Assembly (NCBI RefSeq): GCF_000938305.1 | Contig: NZ_JYMT01000021.1 | Location: 348,765-412,764, forward strand | Reading direction: 5' to 3' | DNA from: Bradyrhizobium sp. LTSP885 | GTDB taxonomy: Bacteria > Pseudomonadota > Alphaproteobacteria > Rhizobiales > Xanthobacteraceae | DNA: 64,000 nt | In this document: positions 34,155 to 43,420 of the stretch, in pieces | Numbering within the stretch: the stretch's first letter is position 1 | How the letters are laid out: each line of letters opens with the position of its first letter | Notes under the pieces: generated by a model | Databases searched by the model: none | What the model was told of the DNA's origin: nothing | The model's input: only the letters and a program-made list of their open reading frames with translations | Program-made: the position numbers and the translations under genes

Positions 34155-35132
34155 ATGCAACAAATTGTTTCCCCGGATCGCCCGCGAAGCCTCGCCTGGA
34201 ATACCGAGGATGTGCGGCCGGCCGAACAGTTCGCCTACTACCGGGAAGCGATCTGCCAGGCGTTCATGAAGTTGACGCCGGAGCCGACCGACAAATCCAG
34301 CTTTCCCGCCCGGATCGAACGGATCGGGCTTGGCGCGGGTGCCATCAATCGCGTCACGTTTCCCGGTCACCTCGTGCATCGCTCACCGAGCGATATCGCC
34401 GCGTCAAGCAGCAGCTGCTTCTACCTCAATCTGAAGCTCGCCGGCCGCTGCCGCATTGAACAGGACGGGCGGGGCGTCGACCTGTCGCCGGGACAGGTCG
34501 GCATATTCGACAGTGAACGGCTTTTCGCGCTGCGCCACAGTCACGGGCCGTCGCTGCACGTCGCGTCGTTCTGGGTCCCGACAGAGCTGCTGCGGAATCG
34601 CCTGCCGCCGTCGTTCGAGTTCAAGCCGGCGCGGGTATCCGACGACCCGCTGGTCGGCCATCTGATCGTAGAGACGGCCCAGGCGCTCAATTCGGCTGCG
34701 GCCAGCATGCCGGAAGAGGAGAGCACACGGCTGTTCGGCGTGCTGCTCGATCTCGTGGCACTGAGCCTGTCGCGCGGCAGCCGGCGCGGCGCGGAGGCCC
34801 TGGGCCTCGTGGAAGCGACCTGGATTGCGTTGCGCCGCACCGTTGATCGCAGGCTGCGCGAGCCCGGCCTGACCGCTTCGACCGTTGCCTTGTCCGTGGG
34901 CATCAGCGAGCGCTACGTGCACAAGCTGTTCGAGCGTGCGGGAACGACGTTTGCCAGTTACGTGATTGATCGCCGCCTCGACGGTGCAGCACGCGATTTG
35001 AAGGGCCGGGCAATGTTTGGACGCGCGATCGGCGATATTGCGTTCGATTGGGGCTTTGCCGACCTCTCGCACTTCACACGGCGCTTCAAGCAGCGCTTCG
35101 GCTGCACGCCGCGTGACTGGCGCCGCGGCTGA
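34155..35132 (+). CDS. AraC-family regulator, upstream of maleylacetate reductase
   Basis: A 325-residue AraC/XylS regulator. The N-terminal half is an AraC-binding-like domain (VRPAEQFAYYREAICQAFMK, CFYLNLKLAGRCRIEQDGRG, LSPGQVGIFDSERLF). The C-terminal half holds the helix-turn-helix pair: LTASTVALSVGISERYVHKL, FERAGTTFASYVIDRRLDGA, DIAFDWGFADLSHFTRRFKQ and RFGCTPRDWR. It is 20 bases upstream of the maleylacetate reductase gene on the same strand, so it is probably cotranscribed with and controls it, and also acts on the divergent hydrolase; both are inference. The N-terminal domain likely binds an aromatic effector. Confidence 0.88.
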   Translation: MQQIVSPDRPRSLAWNTEDVRPAEQFAYYREAICQAFMKLTPEPTDKSSFPARIERIGLGAGAINRVTFPGHLVHRSPSDIAASSSSCFYLNLKLAGRCRIEQDGRGVDLSPGQVGIFDSERLFALRHSHGPSLHVASFWVPTELLRNRLPPSFEFKPARVSDDPLVGHLIVETAQALNSAAASMPEEESTRLFGVLLDLVALSLSRGSRRGAEALGLVEATWIALRRTVDRRLREPGLTASTVALSVGISERYVHKLFERAGTTFASYVIDRRLDGAARDLKGRAMFGRAIGDIAFDWGFADLSHFTRRFKQRFGCTPRDWRRG

Positions 35133-35152
35133 TCGACGGTTCAGGACTCATC

Positions 35153-36220
35153 ATGCCGCAGCCTTTCGTCTACCAAGTCAGCCCGATGCGCGTCGTGTTC
35201 GGGGTCGGGACGATCGCGAGCCTGCCGGACGAACTCGCGCGTCTTGGCATCACCCGTGCGCTGGCGCTGGCGAGCCGGCGGCAACAGGCCGAGCTCGGCG
35301 ATCTCGCGTCATTGACCGGCGGCCGCCTGGCCGGCCTGTTCGACGACGCGGTGGTTCATACGCCTGTTACGGTGACCGAGCGCGCGATGGAGGCAGTCCG
35401 CGCGCTCAAGCCTGATGGCGTGGTCGCGATTGGTGCCGGTGCGGCGACGGGCCTGAGCAAGGCGATCGCGCTCCGCACTGACCTGCCGCAATTGATCCTG
35501 CCGACCAGCTATGCCGGCTCCGAAATGACGCCGGTGCTCGGTGAGACCGTCGACGGCGTCAAGACCACACAGTCCTCGCCAAAGATCCTGCCCGAGGTCG
35601 TGATCTATGACGTGAACCTGACCCTTTCGATGCCGGCAAAATTCTCCGCGATCTCCGGCCTCAACGCGATCGCGCACGCCGCTGAGGCCCTGTATGCGCG
35701 GGACGGCAATCCGATCACCGCGCTGATGGCGGAAGAGGCGATTGCAAAACTCGCGTTGTCGCTGCCGGAGGTCGTAGCGCGGCCGCGCGATCTCGAAGCC
35801 CGTTCGGATGCGCTCTACGGCGCGTGGCTATGCGGCGTCTGCCTCGGCACCGTCGGCATGGCGCTGCATCACAAGCTCTGCCACACGGTTGGCGCGCTGT
35901 TCGACCTGCCGCATGCCGAGACCCATGCGGTGCTGCTGCCGCACACCATCGCCTACAACACGCCCGCCGCACGTGATGCTATCGGCCGCGCCGCAAGGGC
36001 GCTTGGTGCGTCGGATGCGGCTGACGGGCTGTTCGAATTGTCGGCGAAGCTGGGCGCGCCGCGCTCGCTGGCCGAGATCGGCATGCCCGAAGACGGCATC
36101 GACAAGGCCGCAGCGCTTGCGACCAGAAATCCCTACTGGAATCCGCGGCCGATCGAACAGGCCGAGATTCACGACCTGCTTACGCGAGCATGGTCCGGGG
36201 CGCGGCCGCAGGCCGGATAG
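35153..36220 (+). CDS. maleylacetate reductase (iron-type alcohol dehydrogenase family)
   Basis: A 355-residue enzyme of the iron-containing alcohol dehydrogenase superfamily. The opening PMRVVFGVGTIASLPDELAR and the nucleotide segment VAIGAGAATGLSKAIALRTD, then LPTSYAGSEMTPV, match maleylacetate reductases. The metal site of the family appears as HKLCHTVGALFDLPHAETHA, with His and neighbouring acidic or His residues. These enzymes reduce maleylacetate to 3-oxoadipate with NADH, the last step of resorcinol, hydroxyquinol and chloro-aromatic ring breakdown. No ring-cleavage dioxygenase is in the window, so the rest of the route must lie elsewhere. An AraC gene directly precedes it. Confidence 0.9.
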   Translation: MPQPFVYQVSPMRVVFGVGTIASLPDELARLGITRALALASRRQQAELGDLASLTGGRLAGLFDDAVVHTPVTVTERAMEAVRALKPDGVVAIGAGAATGLSKAIALRTDLPQLILPTSYAGSEMTPVLGETVDGVKTTQSSPKILPEVVIYDVNLTLSMPAKFSAISGLNAIAHAAEALYARDGNPITALMAEEAIAKLALSLPEVVARPRDLEARSDALYGAWLCGVCLGTVGMALHHKLCHTVGALFDLPHAETHAVLLPHTIAYNTPAARDAIGRAARALGASDAADGLFELSAKLGAPRSLAEIGMPEDGIDKAAALATRNPYWNPRPIEQAEIHDLLTRAWSGARPQAG

Positions 36221-36232
36221 CGCACTCGCGCG

Positions 36233-37687
36233 TCACGCTCCGATCGCGTTGCGCGCGATCACGTCGCGATAGAACGCTGCGCTCAGCTTCGGCACCCGCG
36301 CTTGGGTCTCATAGTCGACCCGGTACAGGCCGAAGCGCTTCTCATAGCCATAAATCCATTCGAAATTGTCCATCAGGCTCCACAGGAAATAGCCGTGGAC
36401 CGGGACGCCTTCGGCGGTGGCGCGCTGCAGCTGGGCGAGATAGTTGCGCAGGTACATGATGCGGTCGAGATCGTAGATCTGTCCGTCGGGTTGGATCTTG
36501 TCTTCACTCGAGGTTCCGTTTTCGCTGATATAGATGCTCTTCAGGTTCCAGATTTTCGCGGCGATCCGCGGTGCCCAGTAGATCACTTCCGGCGCGATCC
36601 GCAGCCAGTCCGAATTCATATGCGGGAACGAGGCAGGCATCGGCAGCGGCTTCCAGCCTGGCTTGTGGTCGCTCGCGACGATGTAGAGCTGCGGCGCGTA
36701 GATGTTCAGTCCGACGAAATCGTTGGGCTCCGAGATGATATTGAGCTCTTCGGCCGTGAATTTGGGGGCGTCCGCACCGGCATAGGCCAGGAAGCCGTCG
36801 GTGTATTTGCCGTCGAGGACGACGCCGAGGAAGCCGGAATTGAATTCGCGCGTCGCAATCTCGGTGGCGCGGATGTTCTCCGGCGTGTTGATCGCGGGAA
36901 CGCAGGTGGTGATGTTCTCGGCCGGGCCGACCCGCGTGCCAGAACGCCCTTTGGCGCGGATCGCCTGCACCGCAAGGCCGTGCGCCAGCGCGACATGGTG
37001 GCGCGCCTGGTTCACGTCCGCCGGTGGCAGCGTCAAGCCAGGTGCGTCGACGCCGAGAGCATAGCCGAAGGGGAGGAAACGACCGACCTCGTTGACGGTG
37101 AAGATGTTCTTCACGCGGTCGGTCACCCGTTCCGCGACATAGCCCGCGTAATCGGCGAACGCCTTCGATGTATCAGCGGATCGCCAGCCGCCGACGCGAT
37201 CCTGCAGCGCCTGCGGCAGGTCCCAGTGATAGAGCGTGGCGTAAGGCTCAATGCCGTTCGCCAGGAGTTCGTCGATCAGACGATTGTAGAAGTCGAGGCC
37301 CTTCGGGTTCGGCGTGCCGGTGCCGTCGGGAAACACCCGCGGCCAGGCGATCGAGAAGCGATAGGCCTTTGTGCCGAGATCCTTGATGAGGCCGACGTCC
37401 TCCTTGTAGCGATGATAGTGATCGTTGGCGCGGTCACCGGTGCTGCCGTCCTCGATCTTGCCCGGCGTATGGGTGAAGGTGTCCCAGATCGACCGGCCAC
37501 GGCCATCCTCGTCGACCGCGCCCTCGATCTGGTAGGACGACGTCGCGGTGCCCCAGAGGAAGCCTGCGGGAAAGCTCGCACCGTCCGGCCTCGGCGCGCC
37601 GTCCGCCGCCGCGGCAGGCGCCGACAGGCCGAGTGCGGAGAGACCCGCAAGCCCGGCAAATTGCCGACGCGAGAATTTATCGGACAT
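36233..37687 (-). CDS. exported GH1 beta-glucosidase-like enzyme (Tat signal)
   Basis: A 484-residue glycoside hydrolase family 1 enzyme. It starts with a twin-arginine signal (MSDKFSRRQFAGLAGLSALG, ending AAA), then LWGTATSSYQIEGAVDEDGR and SIWDTFTHTPG. The acid/base motif is FTVNEVGRF near residue 200, where most GH1 proteins read NEP, and the nucleophile motif is ISENGTSS near 390. Family members cleave beta-glucosides by a retaining mechanism. Tat export puts it in the periplasm fully folded. Its start overlaps the 3' end of the GH16 gene by 11 bases, so the two enzymes are made together and probably act on one glucan. The Val after NE is unusual but both catalytic Glu are present. Confidence 0.9.
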   Translation of the reverse strand: MSDKFSRRQFAGLAGLSALGLSAPAAAADGAPRPDGASFPAGFLWGTATSSYQIEGAVDEDGRGRSIWDTFTHTPGKIEDGSTGDRANDHYHRYKEDVGLIKDLGTKAYRFSIAWPRVFPDGTGTPNPKGLDFYNRLIDELLANGIEPYATLYHWDLPQALQDRVGGWRSADTSKAFADYAGYVAERVTDRVKNIFTVNEVGRFLPFGYALGVDAPGLTLPPADVNQARHHVALAHGLAVQAIRAKGRSGTRVGPAENITTCVPAINTPENIRATEIATREFNSGFLGVVLDGKYTDGFLAYAGADAPKFTAEELNIISEPNDFVGLNIYAPQLYIVASDHKPGWKPLPMPASFPHMNSDWLRIAPEVIYWAPRIAAKIWNLKSIYISENGTSSEDKIQPDGQIYDLDRIMYLRNYLAQLQRATAEGVPVHGYFLWSLMDNFEWIYGYEKRFGLYRVDYETQARVPKLSAAFYRDVIARNAIGA

Positions 37688-38678
37688 TGCTGGCTCCCGC
37701 GAAGGTCATGTCGATCTGGTAGGCGGAGATGCGGTCGATCTCGAAATTCACCGTCACGGGGGACTCGCCGTCGACGAAGCCAACGCCGTTGAAGAATTTT
37801 GACCCCATTGCGAGATTGACGATCATGTACACGGGATCATCGAAGCCGACGGGAACGCTGATATCGGATACTGGTTTGCGGTCGATGAAGTAGATCAGGC
37901 GGTCCGGCTCCCACAACACACCATAGTTGTGAAAGTCGGCCTCGGCGCCTGGGACCGTGAAATCGAAGCCGCAGTGCTCGATCTTGCCGGTCGCAGGGAT
38001 GCGCCAATGCGTCGTCATCACGAGGTCGCCGGGCCGCTGGCCGCGCCCTTCCACGGCGTCGATCTCCGGCGGCCAGCCGCCGTCGTCGGCAAGCAGCCAG
38101 AACGCCGGCCACACGCCGGTGCCGATCGGGATCTTGGCGCGAATTTCGAAATAGCCGTATTTCTGCGCGAACGTGCCCTGGGTGGTCAGGATGCCCGAGG
38201 TGTATTCGTTGTTGAACAGCACGGCCTTCAGATCGGGTGGCGTGCGCCTGGCCGTGATGGAGAGTACCCCGTTCTCGACATGGAACGGATCGAGGCCGAG
38301 CGGCGCCGTGCCGCGTCCGGCGTAGCGCGGATCGACATAGATCTGCTGCTCGCCATTGGCGCTGGTCTTGCGTTTGAAATCGGAACCGTCGCCGCCCCAG
38401 TAACGCGCCTCCGGCCACGCCGCGCCGCCGGCATAATGCGGCACCCATCGCCCGCTCGCCAGCGGATGCTGGTCGAAATCGTCGTTGAAGGTCCGGTGCA
38501 GGGGCAGGAATGACAGCGACGTAGCGTCCTGCGCCCTGATCTGGCGGCACTGAATCGTCGCGGGGTCGGTGGTCACGGGCAGGGTCAATTCAAGCGGGGA
38601 TCCGTCTGGATCGCCCACGGCAAAGGCCGGCGCGAACGCCGCAACAAGGCCGATCGTGATCAGAAATCTTTTTGTCAT
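37677..38678 (-). CDS. exported GH16 glycoside hydrolase
   Basis: A 333-residue family 16 glycoside hydrolase. It has a Sec signal (FLITIGLVAAFAPAFA), then beta-jelly-roll segments YGYFEIRAKIPIGTGVWPAF and LLADDGGWPPEIDAVEGRGQ. EIDAVE is the catalytic E-x-D-x-x-E motif. The loop FHNYGVLWEPDRLIYFIDRK is typical of bacterial beta-1,3/1,4-glucanases. It would cut internal linkages of a beta-glucan in the periplasm or outside. The GH1 gene downstream overlaps it by 11 bases. Different export routes (Sec here, Tat for GH1) are predicted from the leaders, and the operon probably serves one polysaccharide. Confidence 0.9.
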   Translation of the reverse strand: MTKRFLITIGLVAAFAPAFAVGDPDGSPLELTLPVTTDPATIQCRQIRAQDATSLSFLPLHRTFNDDFDQHPLASGRWVPHYAGGAAWPEARYWGGDGSDFKRKTSANGEQQIYVDPRYAGRGTAPLGLDPFHVENGVLSITARRTPPDLKAVLFNNEYTSGILTTQGTFAQKYGYFEIRAKIPIGTGVWPAFWLLADDGGWPPEIDAVEGRGQRPGDLVMTTHWRIPATGKIEHCGFDFTVPGAEADFHNYGVLWEPDRLIYFIDRKPVSDISVPVGFDDPVYMIVNLAMGSKFFNGVGFVDGESPVTVNFEIDRISAYQIDMTFAGASNVR

Positions 38679-38884
38679 TCGCCGGTCATCAACGGTATCA
38701 GGACATCAGCAAACGTGGGCTATTCCACGTTAGCCTCTCATCCCGCTTTCGGGCAACAAGCAATGAAGGCGAGATCGCGCGGTTGTCAGTTTCATCGCGA
38801 TGTTTTCTCCCCTAGATTGCCGTTTGCATCATTCGCTTCCGGGATGAACTCGAATCCCTCGAAGTCTCATTTGAGTCGCGCGGT

Positions 38885-41551
38885 ATGAACAAGCCTGTAA
38901 ACCACCTCCGAAAGGCGCTTCTGTGTCGTCTTGCCATGGCGGCCGCCGCGCTGCTGTCGATGCCCGCCGGCGCGTGGGCCGAGCAGACGTTCTCCTTCGA
39001 CAGCACGCCAGGAAAGCTGCCGAAAACCGTCATCCCCGTGAGCTATGCGATCGAACTGACGCCGGATTTCACGAGCCTTGCCTTGCCCGGTGTCGAAACC
39101 GTCGACGTCGAGGTGCGCGAGCCGACCGCTCAGGTGACGCTGAACGCGGTCAACGCGACGTTTGGCGATGTCAGCGTCGATGACAGCGCGCAGCGTGGGA
39201 CGGTTGTGACCGATCCCACCGCGCAAACCGCGACGCTGACCTTTGCGCAGCCGCTCGCGACGGGCCGGCACAGGCTTCGCATCGCCTTCACGGCGCAGAT
39301 CAACAAGTTCGGCTCCGGCCTGTTCGCGGTCGACTATCCGACCAAGGCCGGCACGAAGCGGCTGATCTCGAGCAAACTGGAGCCCGCCGATGCCCGCCGG
39401 ATCTTTCCGTGCTGGGATGAGCCGGCGTTCAAGGCGTCCTTTGCGCTGACCGTCGTGATCCCGAAAAACCTGATGGCGGTCGGCAACATGCCGGTCGCAA
39501 ACGAGCAGCCGGCTGCCGACAATCTCAAGAAGGTCGCCTTCGTGCCGACACCCAAAATGTCGAGCTATCTCTTTGTGCTTACCGTTGGTGAGCTTGAGCG
39601 TGTCACGGCGGATGCCGATGGCGTGACGGTCGGCGTCGTCACAACGGAAGGCAAGAGCGAGCAGGGCCGGTTTGCGCTCGACAGCGCGGTGAAGCTGCTC
39701 GGTTACTACAACGACTATTTCGGGGTGAAGTACCCACTGCCGAAGCTCGACCTGATCGCGGTGCCCGGCGGGTTCGGCGGGGCGATGGAGAATTGGGGCG
39801 GCATCACCTTCTTCGAGAGTAGGCTGCTGTTCGATCCCGCGACCAATGCGGAGACCGCGCGGCGCGGCATCTTCGGCATCATCGCGCATGAGATGGCGCA
39901 TATGTGGTTTGGTGATCTCGTCACCATGGCGTGGTGGGACAATCTCTGGCTCAATGAAGGTTTTGCCAGCTGGATGTCGACCAAGGCGTCCGAACGTTTC
40001 TATCCGCAATGGCAGAACTGGCTGAACGGCTATGGCGCCAAGCAGTTTGCCATGGCGCTCGACGCGCGCCGCACCTCGCATCCGATCCAGCAGCCGATCG
40101 CCGATCACAGCGAGGCGGTCACGGCGTTCGACGCCATTACCTACAACAAGGGCCAGGCGCTGATCCGCATGCTGGAGACTTATCTCGGCGAGCAGCCGTT
40201 CCGCGACGGCATCCGCAAATATATGGCCGCGCATGCCTACAGCAACTCAACCACCACCGATCTCTGGCAGGCGCTCGAAAGCGCCGCCGGCAAGCGGATC
40301 ACGGGCGTGGCCGCATCCTTCACCGAGCAGGATGGCGTGCCGCTGGTGGTAGCCGAGACCGAGTGCGCCGGAACCTCGCAGCGCTTGACCTTGCGGCAGG
40401 ATCGGTTCGCGATTGTGCCGGCGAACGGGGCGCCGTTGCCGGCACACAGCTGGCAAATCCCGGTGGCGGTCGGGCCGGCGCAGGGCAAGCCCTTTGCGGA
40501 AATCCTGCTGCAGGGCAACGCCGACATCCCGGCCGGCGCATGCGGCGACGCGATCAAGGTCAATCTCGGCGACATCGGCTATTGCCGGGTCGAGTACGGT
40601 CCAAAGAACCGCGCGGCGCTGCTCAACGCGCTCGCGCAAATGCCGGTCGACGACCGGCTCAACATCGTCACCGACAGCTGGGCGCTGGTGCAGGCCGGCC
40701 GCGCCGAGCCATCGTCCTATCTCGCGCTGCTCGACGCGCTCGATGCGGGTGACCACCGCGCCGTATGGGACCAGGTGATCTCATCGTTTGCCGCGCTCAA
40801 CCGCCTGTCTCGCGATCAGGCCGAGCGGCCAGCGATCCAGGCCTATGCGCGCGCGAAGCTGCGTCCGGTGTTCGACCGGCTCGGATGGGACGGCGGAGGC
40901 TCAGCCGACGACGATACCGCGCTGCTGCGCGCAAGCCTGATCTCGACGCTTGGCAATCTCGGCGACGAGGCTGTTATCGCCGAGGCCAAGCGGCGGTTCG
41001 CCGCCTTCCTCGTGGATCCCAACTCGCTGCCGAACGCGTTGCGCGACGCTGTCACCCACATCGTCGGGGTTACCGCCGACCGGACGACCTACGACACGCT
41101 GCTGGCGCTCGCGCGCAAGAGCACGGTCACCAATGAGCGGCTGCGCTATTATCTTGCCGCCGCCAGCGCCCGCGACGCCGAACTGGCACGGGCGACGCTG
41201 TCACTGTCATTGACCGGCGAGTTGCCCGACACCATCGTGTCAGGCATGATCGGCACGGTTGCATCCGCAGGCGAGCAGCCGCAACTCGCCTGGGATTTCA
41301 TCCAGAAGAATTATGATGCGCTGCTGGCGAAGCAGGGACCGAACTTCCGCGATCAGTTCGTCCCCAACTTCATGACCAATTTCACCGATCCGGCCCACGC
41401 CGCCGAGCTTGCCGCCTTTGCCCCGGCGCAATCGACCAGCGGCGGGCGGCTGACGGTGGCAAGGGCGCTGGAAGCGATCGCGATCTCGGGCGATCTCCAG
41501 GCGCGCGTGCTGCCCCTGGTCGCTACCTGGATCGGAGCGCACAAGCCTTGA
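38885..41551 (+). CDS. exported M1 family aminopeptidase
   Basis: An 888-residue zinc aminopeptidase with an N-terminal signal (LAMAAAALLSMPAGAWA). The exopeptidase motif GGAMENWGG is near residue 300, the zinc site HEMAHMW near 335, and the third ligand Glu in NLWLNEGFASW near 357. The C-terminal half is an ERAP1-like helical domain with an alternating helix pattern. M1 enzymes remove N-terminal residues from peptides; the signal places this one in the periplasm. It stands alone between a minus-strand hydrolase pair and an acetolactate synthase gene, with about 200 bases of upstream DNA. Confidence 0.92.
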   Translation: MNKPVNHLRKALLCRLAMAAAALLSMPAGAWAEQTFSFDSTPGKLPKTVIPVSYAIELTPDFTSLALPGVETVDVEVREPTAQVTLNAVNATFGDVSVDDSAQRGTVVTDPTAQTATLTFAQPLATGRHRLRIAFTAQINKFGSGLFAVDYPTKAGTKRLISSKLEPADARRIFPCWDEPAFKASFALTVVIPKNLMAVGNMPVANEQPAADNLKKVAFVPTPKMSSYLFVLTVGELERVTADADGVTVGVVTTEGKSEQGRFALDSAVKLLGYYNDYFGVKYPLPKLDLIAVPGGFGGAMENWGGITFFESRLLFDPATNAETARRGIFGIIAHEMAHMWFGDLVTMAWWDNLWLNEGFASWMSTKASERFYPQWQNWLNGYGAKQFAMALDARRTSHPIQQPIADHSEAVTAFDAITYNKGQALIRMLETYLGEQPFRDGIRKYMAAHAYSNSTTTDLWQALESAAGKRITGVAASFTEQDGVPLVVAETECAGTSQRLTLRQDRFAIVPANGAPLPAHSWQIPVAVGPAQGKPFAEILLQGNADIPAGACGDAIKVNLGDIGYCRVEYGPKNRAALLNALAQMPVDDRLNIVTDSWALVQAGRAEPSSYLALLDALDAGDHRAVWDQVISSFAALNRLSRDQAERPAIQAYARAKLRPVFDRLGWDGGGSADDDTALLRASLISTLGNLGDEAVIAEAKRRFAAFLVDPNSLPNALRDAVTHIVGVTADRTTYDTLLALARKSTVTNERLRYYLAAASARDAELARATLSLSLTGELPDTIVSGMIGTVASAGEQPQLAWDFIQKNYDALLAKQGPNFRDQFVPNFMTNFTDPAHAAELAAFAPAQSTSGGRLTVARALEAIAISGDLQARVLPLVATWIGAHKP

Positions 41552-41629
41552 TGCCCCGAAGGACTCCCCGACGGCGTGCGATACGGCTATGCTCGGCCGG
41601 CAGCATGCAATCACACCTGCGAGGCTAAG

Positions 41630-43282
41630 ATGGTTAAAGGCTCTGATCTGCTGGTCGCTGCTCTCGAGAACGAGGGTGTGGAGCGTGTGTTCGGTGTTCC
41701 CGGCGAGGAGAATCTCGACGTCGTCGAGAGTCTGCGCAAATCCTCGATCAAGCTGATCGTCACTCGCCACGAACAGCCTGCGGCCTTCATGGCCGCGACC
41801 TATGGCCGCCTGACCGGAAAACCCGGCGTCTGCCTGACCACGCTCGGACCCGGCGCGCTTAACCTGACGACCGGCGCTGCCTACGCGCTGCTCGGCGCGA
41901 TGCCGATGGTGATGATCACCGGCCAGAAGGGCATTCTGAGCAGCCGGCAGGCCAAATTCCAGATCGTCGATATCATCTCGACCTTCCGTCCGCTGACCAA
42001 GCTGTCGGTGCAGATCGTCAGTGCCGCAACCATTCCGACGCTGGTCCGCGACGCCTTCCGGCTCGCGACGCAGGAGCGGCCTGGTCCGGTGCTGCTCGAA
42101 CTTCCCGAGGATATCGCGCGCGAGGAGGCGGAGCCGTTGGCGATGATCCCGCTGCATCCGATCGAGATCCCGGTGGCGCACGCGGCGGCGCTCGACCGAG
42201 CCGCCGAGATGATCCTGAAGGCGCAACGCCCGCTGATCATGCTCGGCGCTGCGGCGTCGCGTCCGCGCAGCACGGCTGGCATCGGCGACTTCGTGCGGCG
42301 GACCAGGATTCCGTTCTTCACGACACAGATGGGCAAGGGCACGGTGTCCGGCGGCACCAATCTGTACATGGGCACCGCCGCGCTGAGCGAGCGTGACTAC
42401 GTGCACGAGGCGATCGACCGCGCCGACCTCATCATCGCGATCGGTCACGATACGATCGAAAAGCCGCCCTTCATCATGGGTCCGAAGGGACCGCAGGTCG
42501 TCCATGTCGGCTACACGGCGGCGAATGTCGAGCAGGTCTACTTTCCGCAATGCGAGGTCATCGGCGACGTTGGCCCGAGCCTCGAACTGCTGGCTGACAG
42601 GGTCGAAGGAAAGCTCCCGCACGCCAGTGCGCTCGTCAGTCTGCGCGAAGGTATTTTGTCGAAGATCGGCGATCGCGCCACCGAGGGCCGCTGGCCGCCG
42701 ACGCCACAGCGCATCGTGCACGACGTGCGGCAGGTCATTCCCGAGGACGGCATCGTCGCGCTCGACAACGGCATGTACAAGATCTGGTTCGCGCGCAACT
42801 ACCGCACGCTGCTGGCGAACTCGCTGCTGCTCGACAATGCGCTTGCGACCATGGGCGCCGGCCTGCCGTCGGCGATGATGGCGGCGATGCTCTATCCGAA
42901 GAACCGGGTGCTCGCGGTCTGCGGCGACGGCGGCTTCATGATGAATTCGCAGGAGCTGGAAACCGCGGTCAGACTCAAGCTCAATCTCGTGATCCTGATC
43001 CTGGAGGATTCCGCCTACGGCATGATCCGCTGGAAGCAGGCCGTCGATCATTTTCCCGATTTCGGGCTTACCTTCGGCAACCCGGATTTCGTCAAATACG
43101 CCGAGAGCTACGGCGCCAAGGGCTCGCGGATCGAGAGCACGGAAGCCATCGTCCCGACCCTGGAGCGTGCCTTCGCCGGCGGCGGCGTGCATCTCGTCGT
43201 GGTTCCCATCGATTATACCGAGAACAAGCGGGTGCTGGTCGACGAGCTCCGCGAGAAGGTGAAGCAGATCGACGTGTCGTAG
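41630..43282 (+). CDS. acetolactate synthase large subunit-like ThDP enzyme
   Basis: A 550-residue thiamine diphosphate enzyme of the acetolactate synthase family. The N-terminal Glu that activates ThDP is in VTRHEQPAAFMAA, followed by CLTTLGPGALNLTTGAAYAL. The C-terminal ThDP motif GDGGFMMNSQELETAVRLKL is complete, with a short NVVILNN-like region replaced by ILILEDSAYGMIRWK. No small regulatory subunit gene adjoins it, so it may be a catabolic AlsS-like enzyme or a related ThDP enzyme rather than the valine/isoleucine pathway one. GAGG at 41621-41624, five bases before the ATG at 41630, sets the start. The next gene is phosphoglucomutase, after about 140 bases. Confidence 0.88.
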   Translation: MVKGSDLLVAALENEGVERVFGVPGEENLDVVESLRKSSIKLIVTRHEQPAAFMAATYGRLTGKPGVCLTTLGPGALNLTTGAAYALLGAMPMVMITGQKGILSSRQAKFQIVDIISTFRPLTKLSVQIVSAATIPTLVRDAFRLATQERPGPVLLELPEDIAREEAEPLAMIPLHPIEIPVAHAAALDRAAEMILKAQRPLIMLGAAASRPRSTAGIGDFVRRTRIPFFTTQMGKGTVSGGTNLYMGTAALSERDYVHEAIDRADLIIAIGHDTIEKPPFIMGPKGPQVVHVGYTAANVEQVYFPQCEVIGDVGPSLELLADRVEGKLPHASALVSLREGILSKIGDRATEGRWPPTPQRIVHDVRQVIPEDGIVALDNGMYKIWFARNYRTLLANSLLLDNALATMGAGLPSAMMAAMLYPKNRVLAVCGDGGFMMNSQELETAVRLKLNLVILILEDSAYGMIRWKQAVDHFPDFGLTFGNPDFVKYAESYGAKGSRIESTEAIVPTLERAFAGGGVHLVVVPIDYTENKRVLVDELREKVKQIDVS

Positions 43283-43301
43283 CGCTTTGCTGCAGCGGGT
43301 C

Positions 43302-43352
43302 AAGGAACGAAATAAGGAACGAAATGCCCTTGGCTTGATTGGAACCAAGCCA
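43302..43352. repeat. 12-bp tandem duplication and adjacent hairpin
   Basis: AAGGAACGAAAT occurs twice in tandem (43302-43313 and 43314-43325), and next to it TGGCTTG (43331-43337) pairs with CAAGCCA (43346-43352) around an 8-base loop. No T-run follows, so it is not a clear terminator. It lies between the acetolactate synthase gene and phosphoglucomutase. Confidence 0.35.
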
Positions 43353-43420
43353 TCATGGTAGCACCCGATGGCATTGCTCGTTCGTACTAATGGTCGGCGA
43401 TATCTGTTCTGGGAGGTCAC

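Noticed and set aside
35153..36220. Complete aromatic ring-cleavage pathway around maleylacetate reductase
   Set aside because: No intradiol or extradiol dioxygenase, hydroxylase component or 3-oxoadipate transferase is present nearby; only the last step enzyme and an AraC regulator are seen.
43302..43352. Hairpin after the acetolactate synthase gene as a terminator
   Set aside because: No T-run follows the 7-bp stem, so it is listed only as a small repeat and hairpin.
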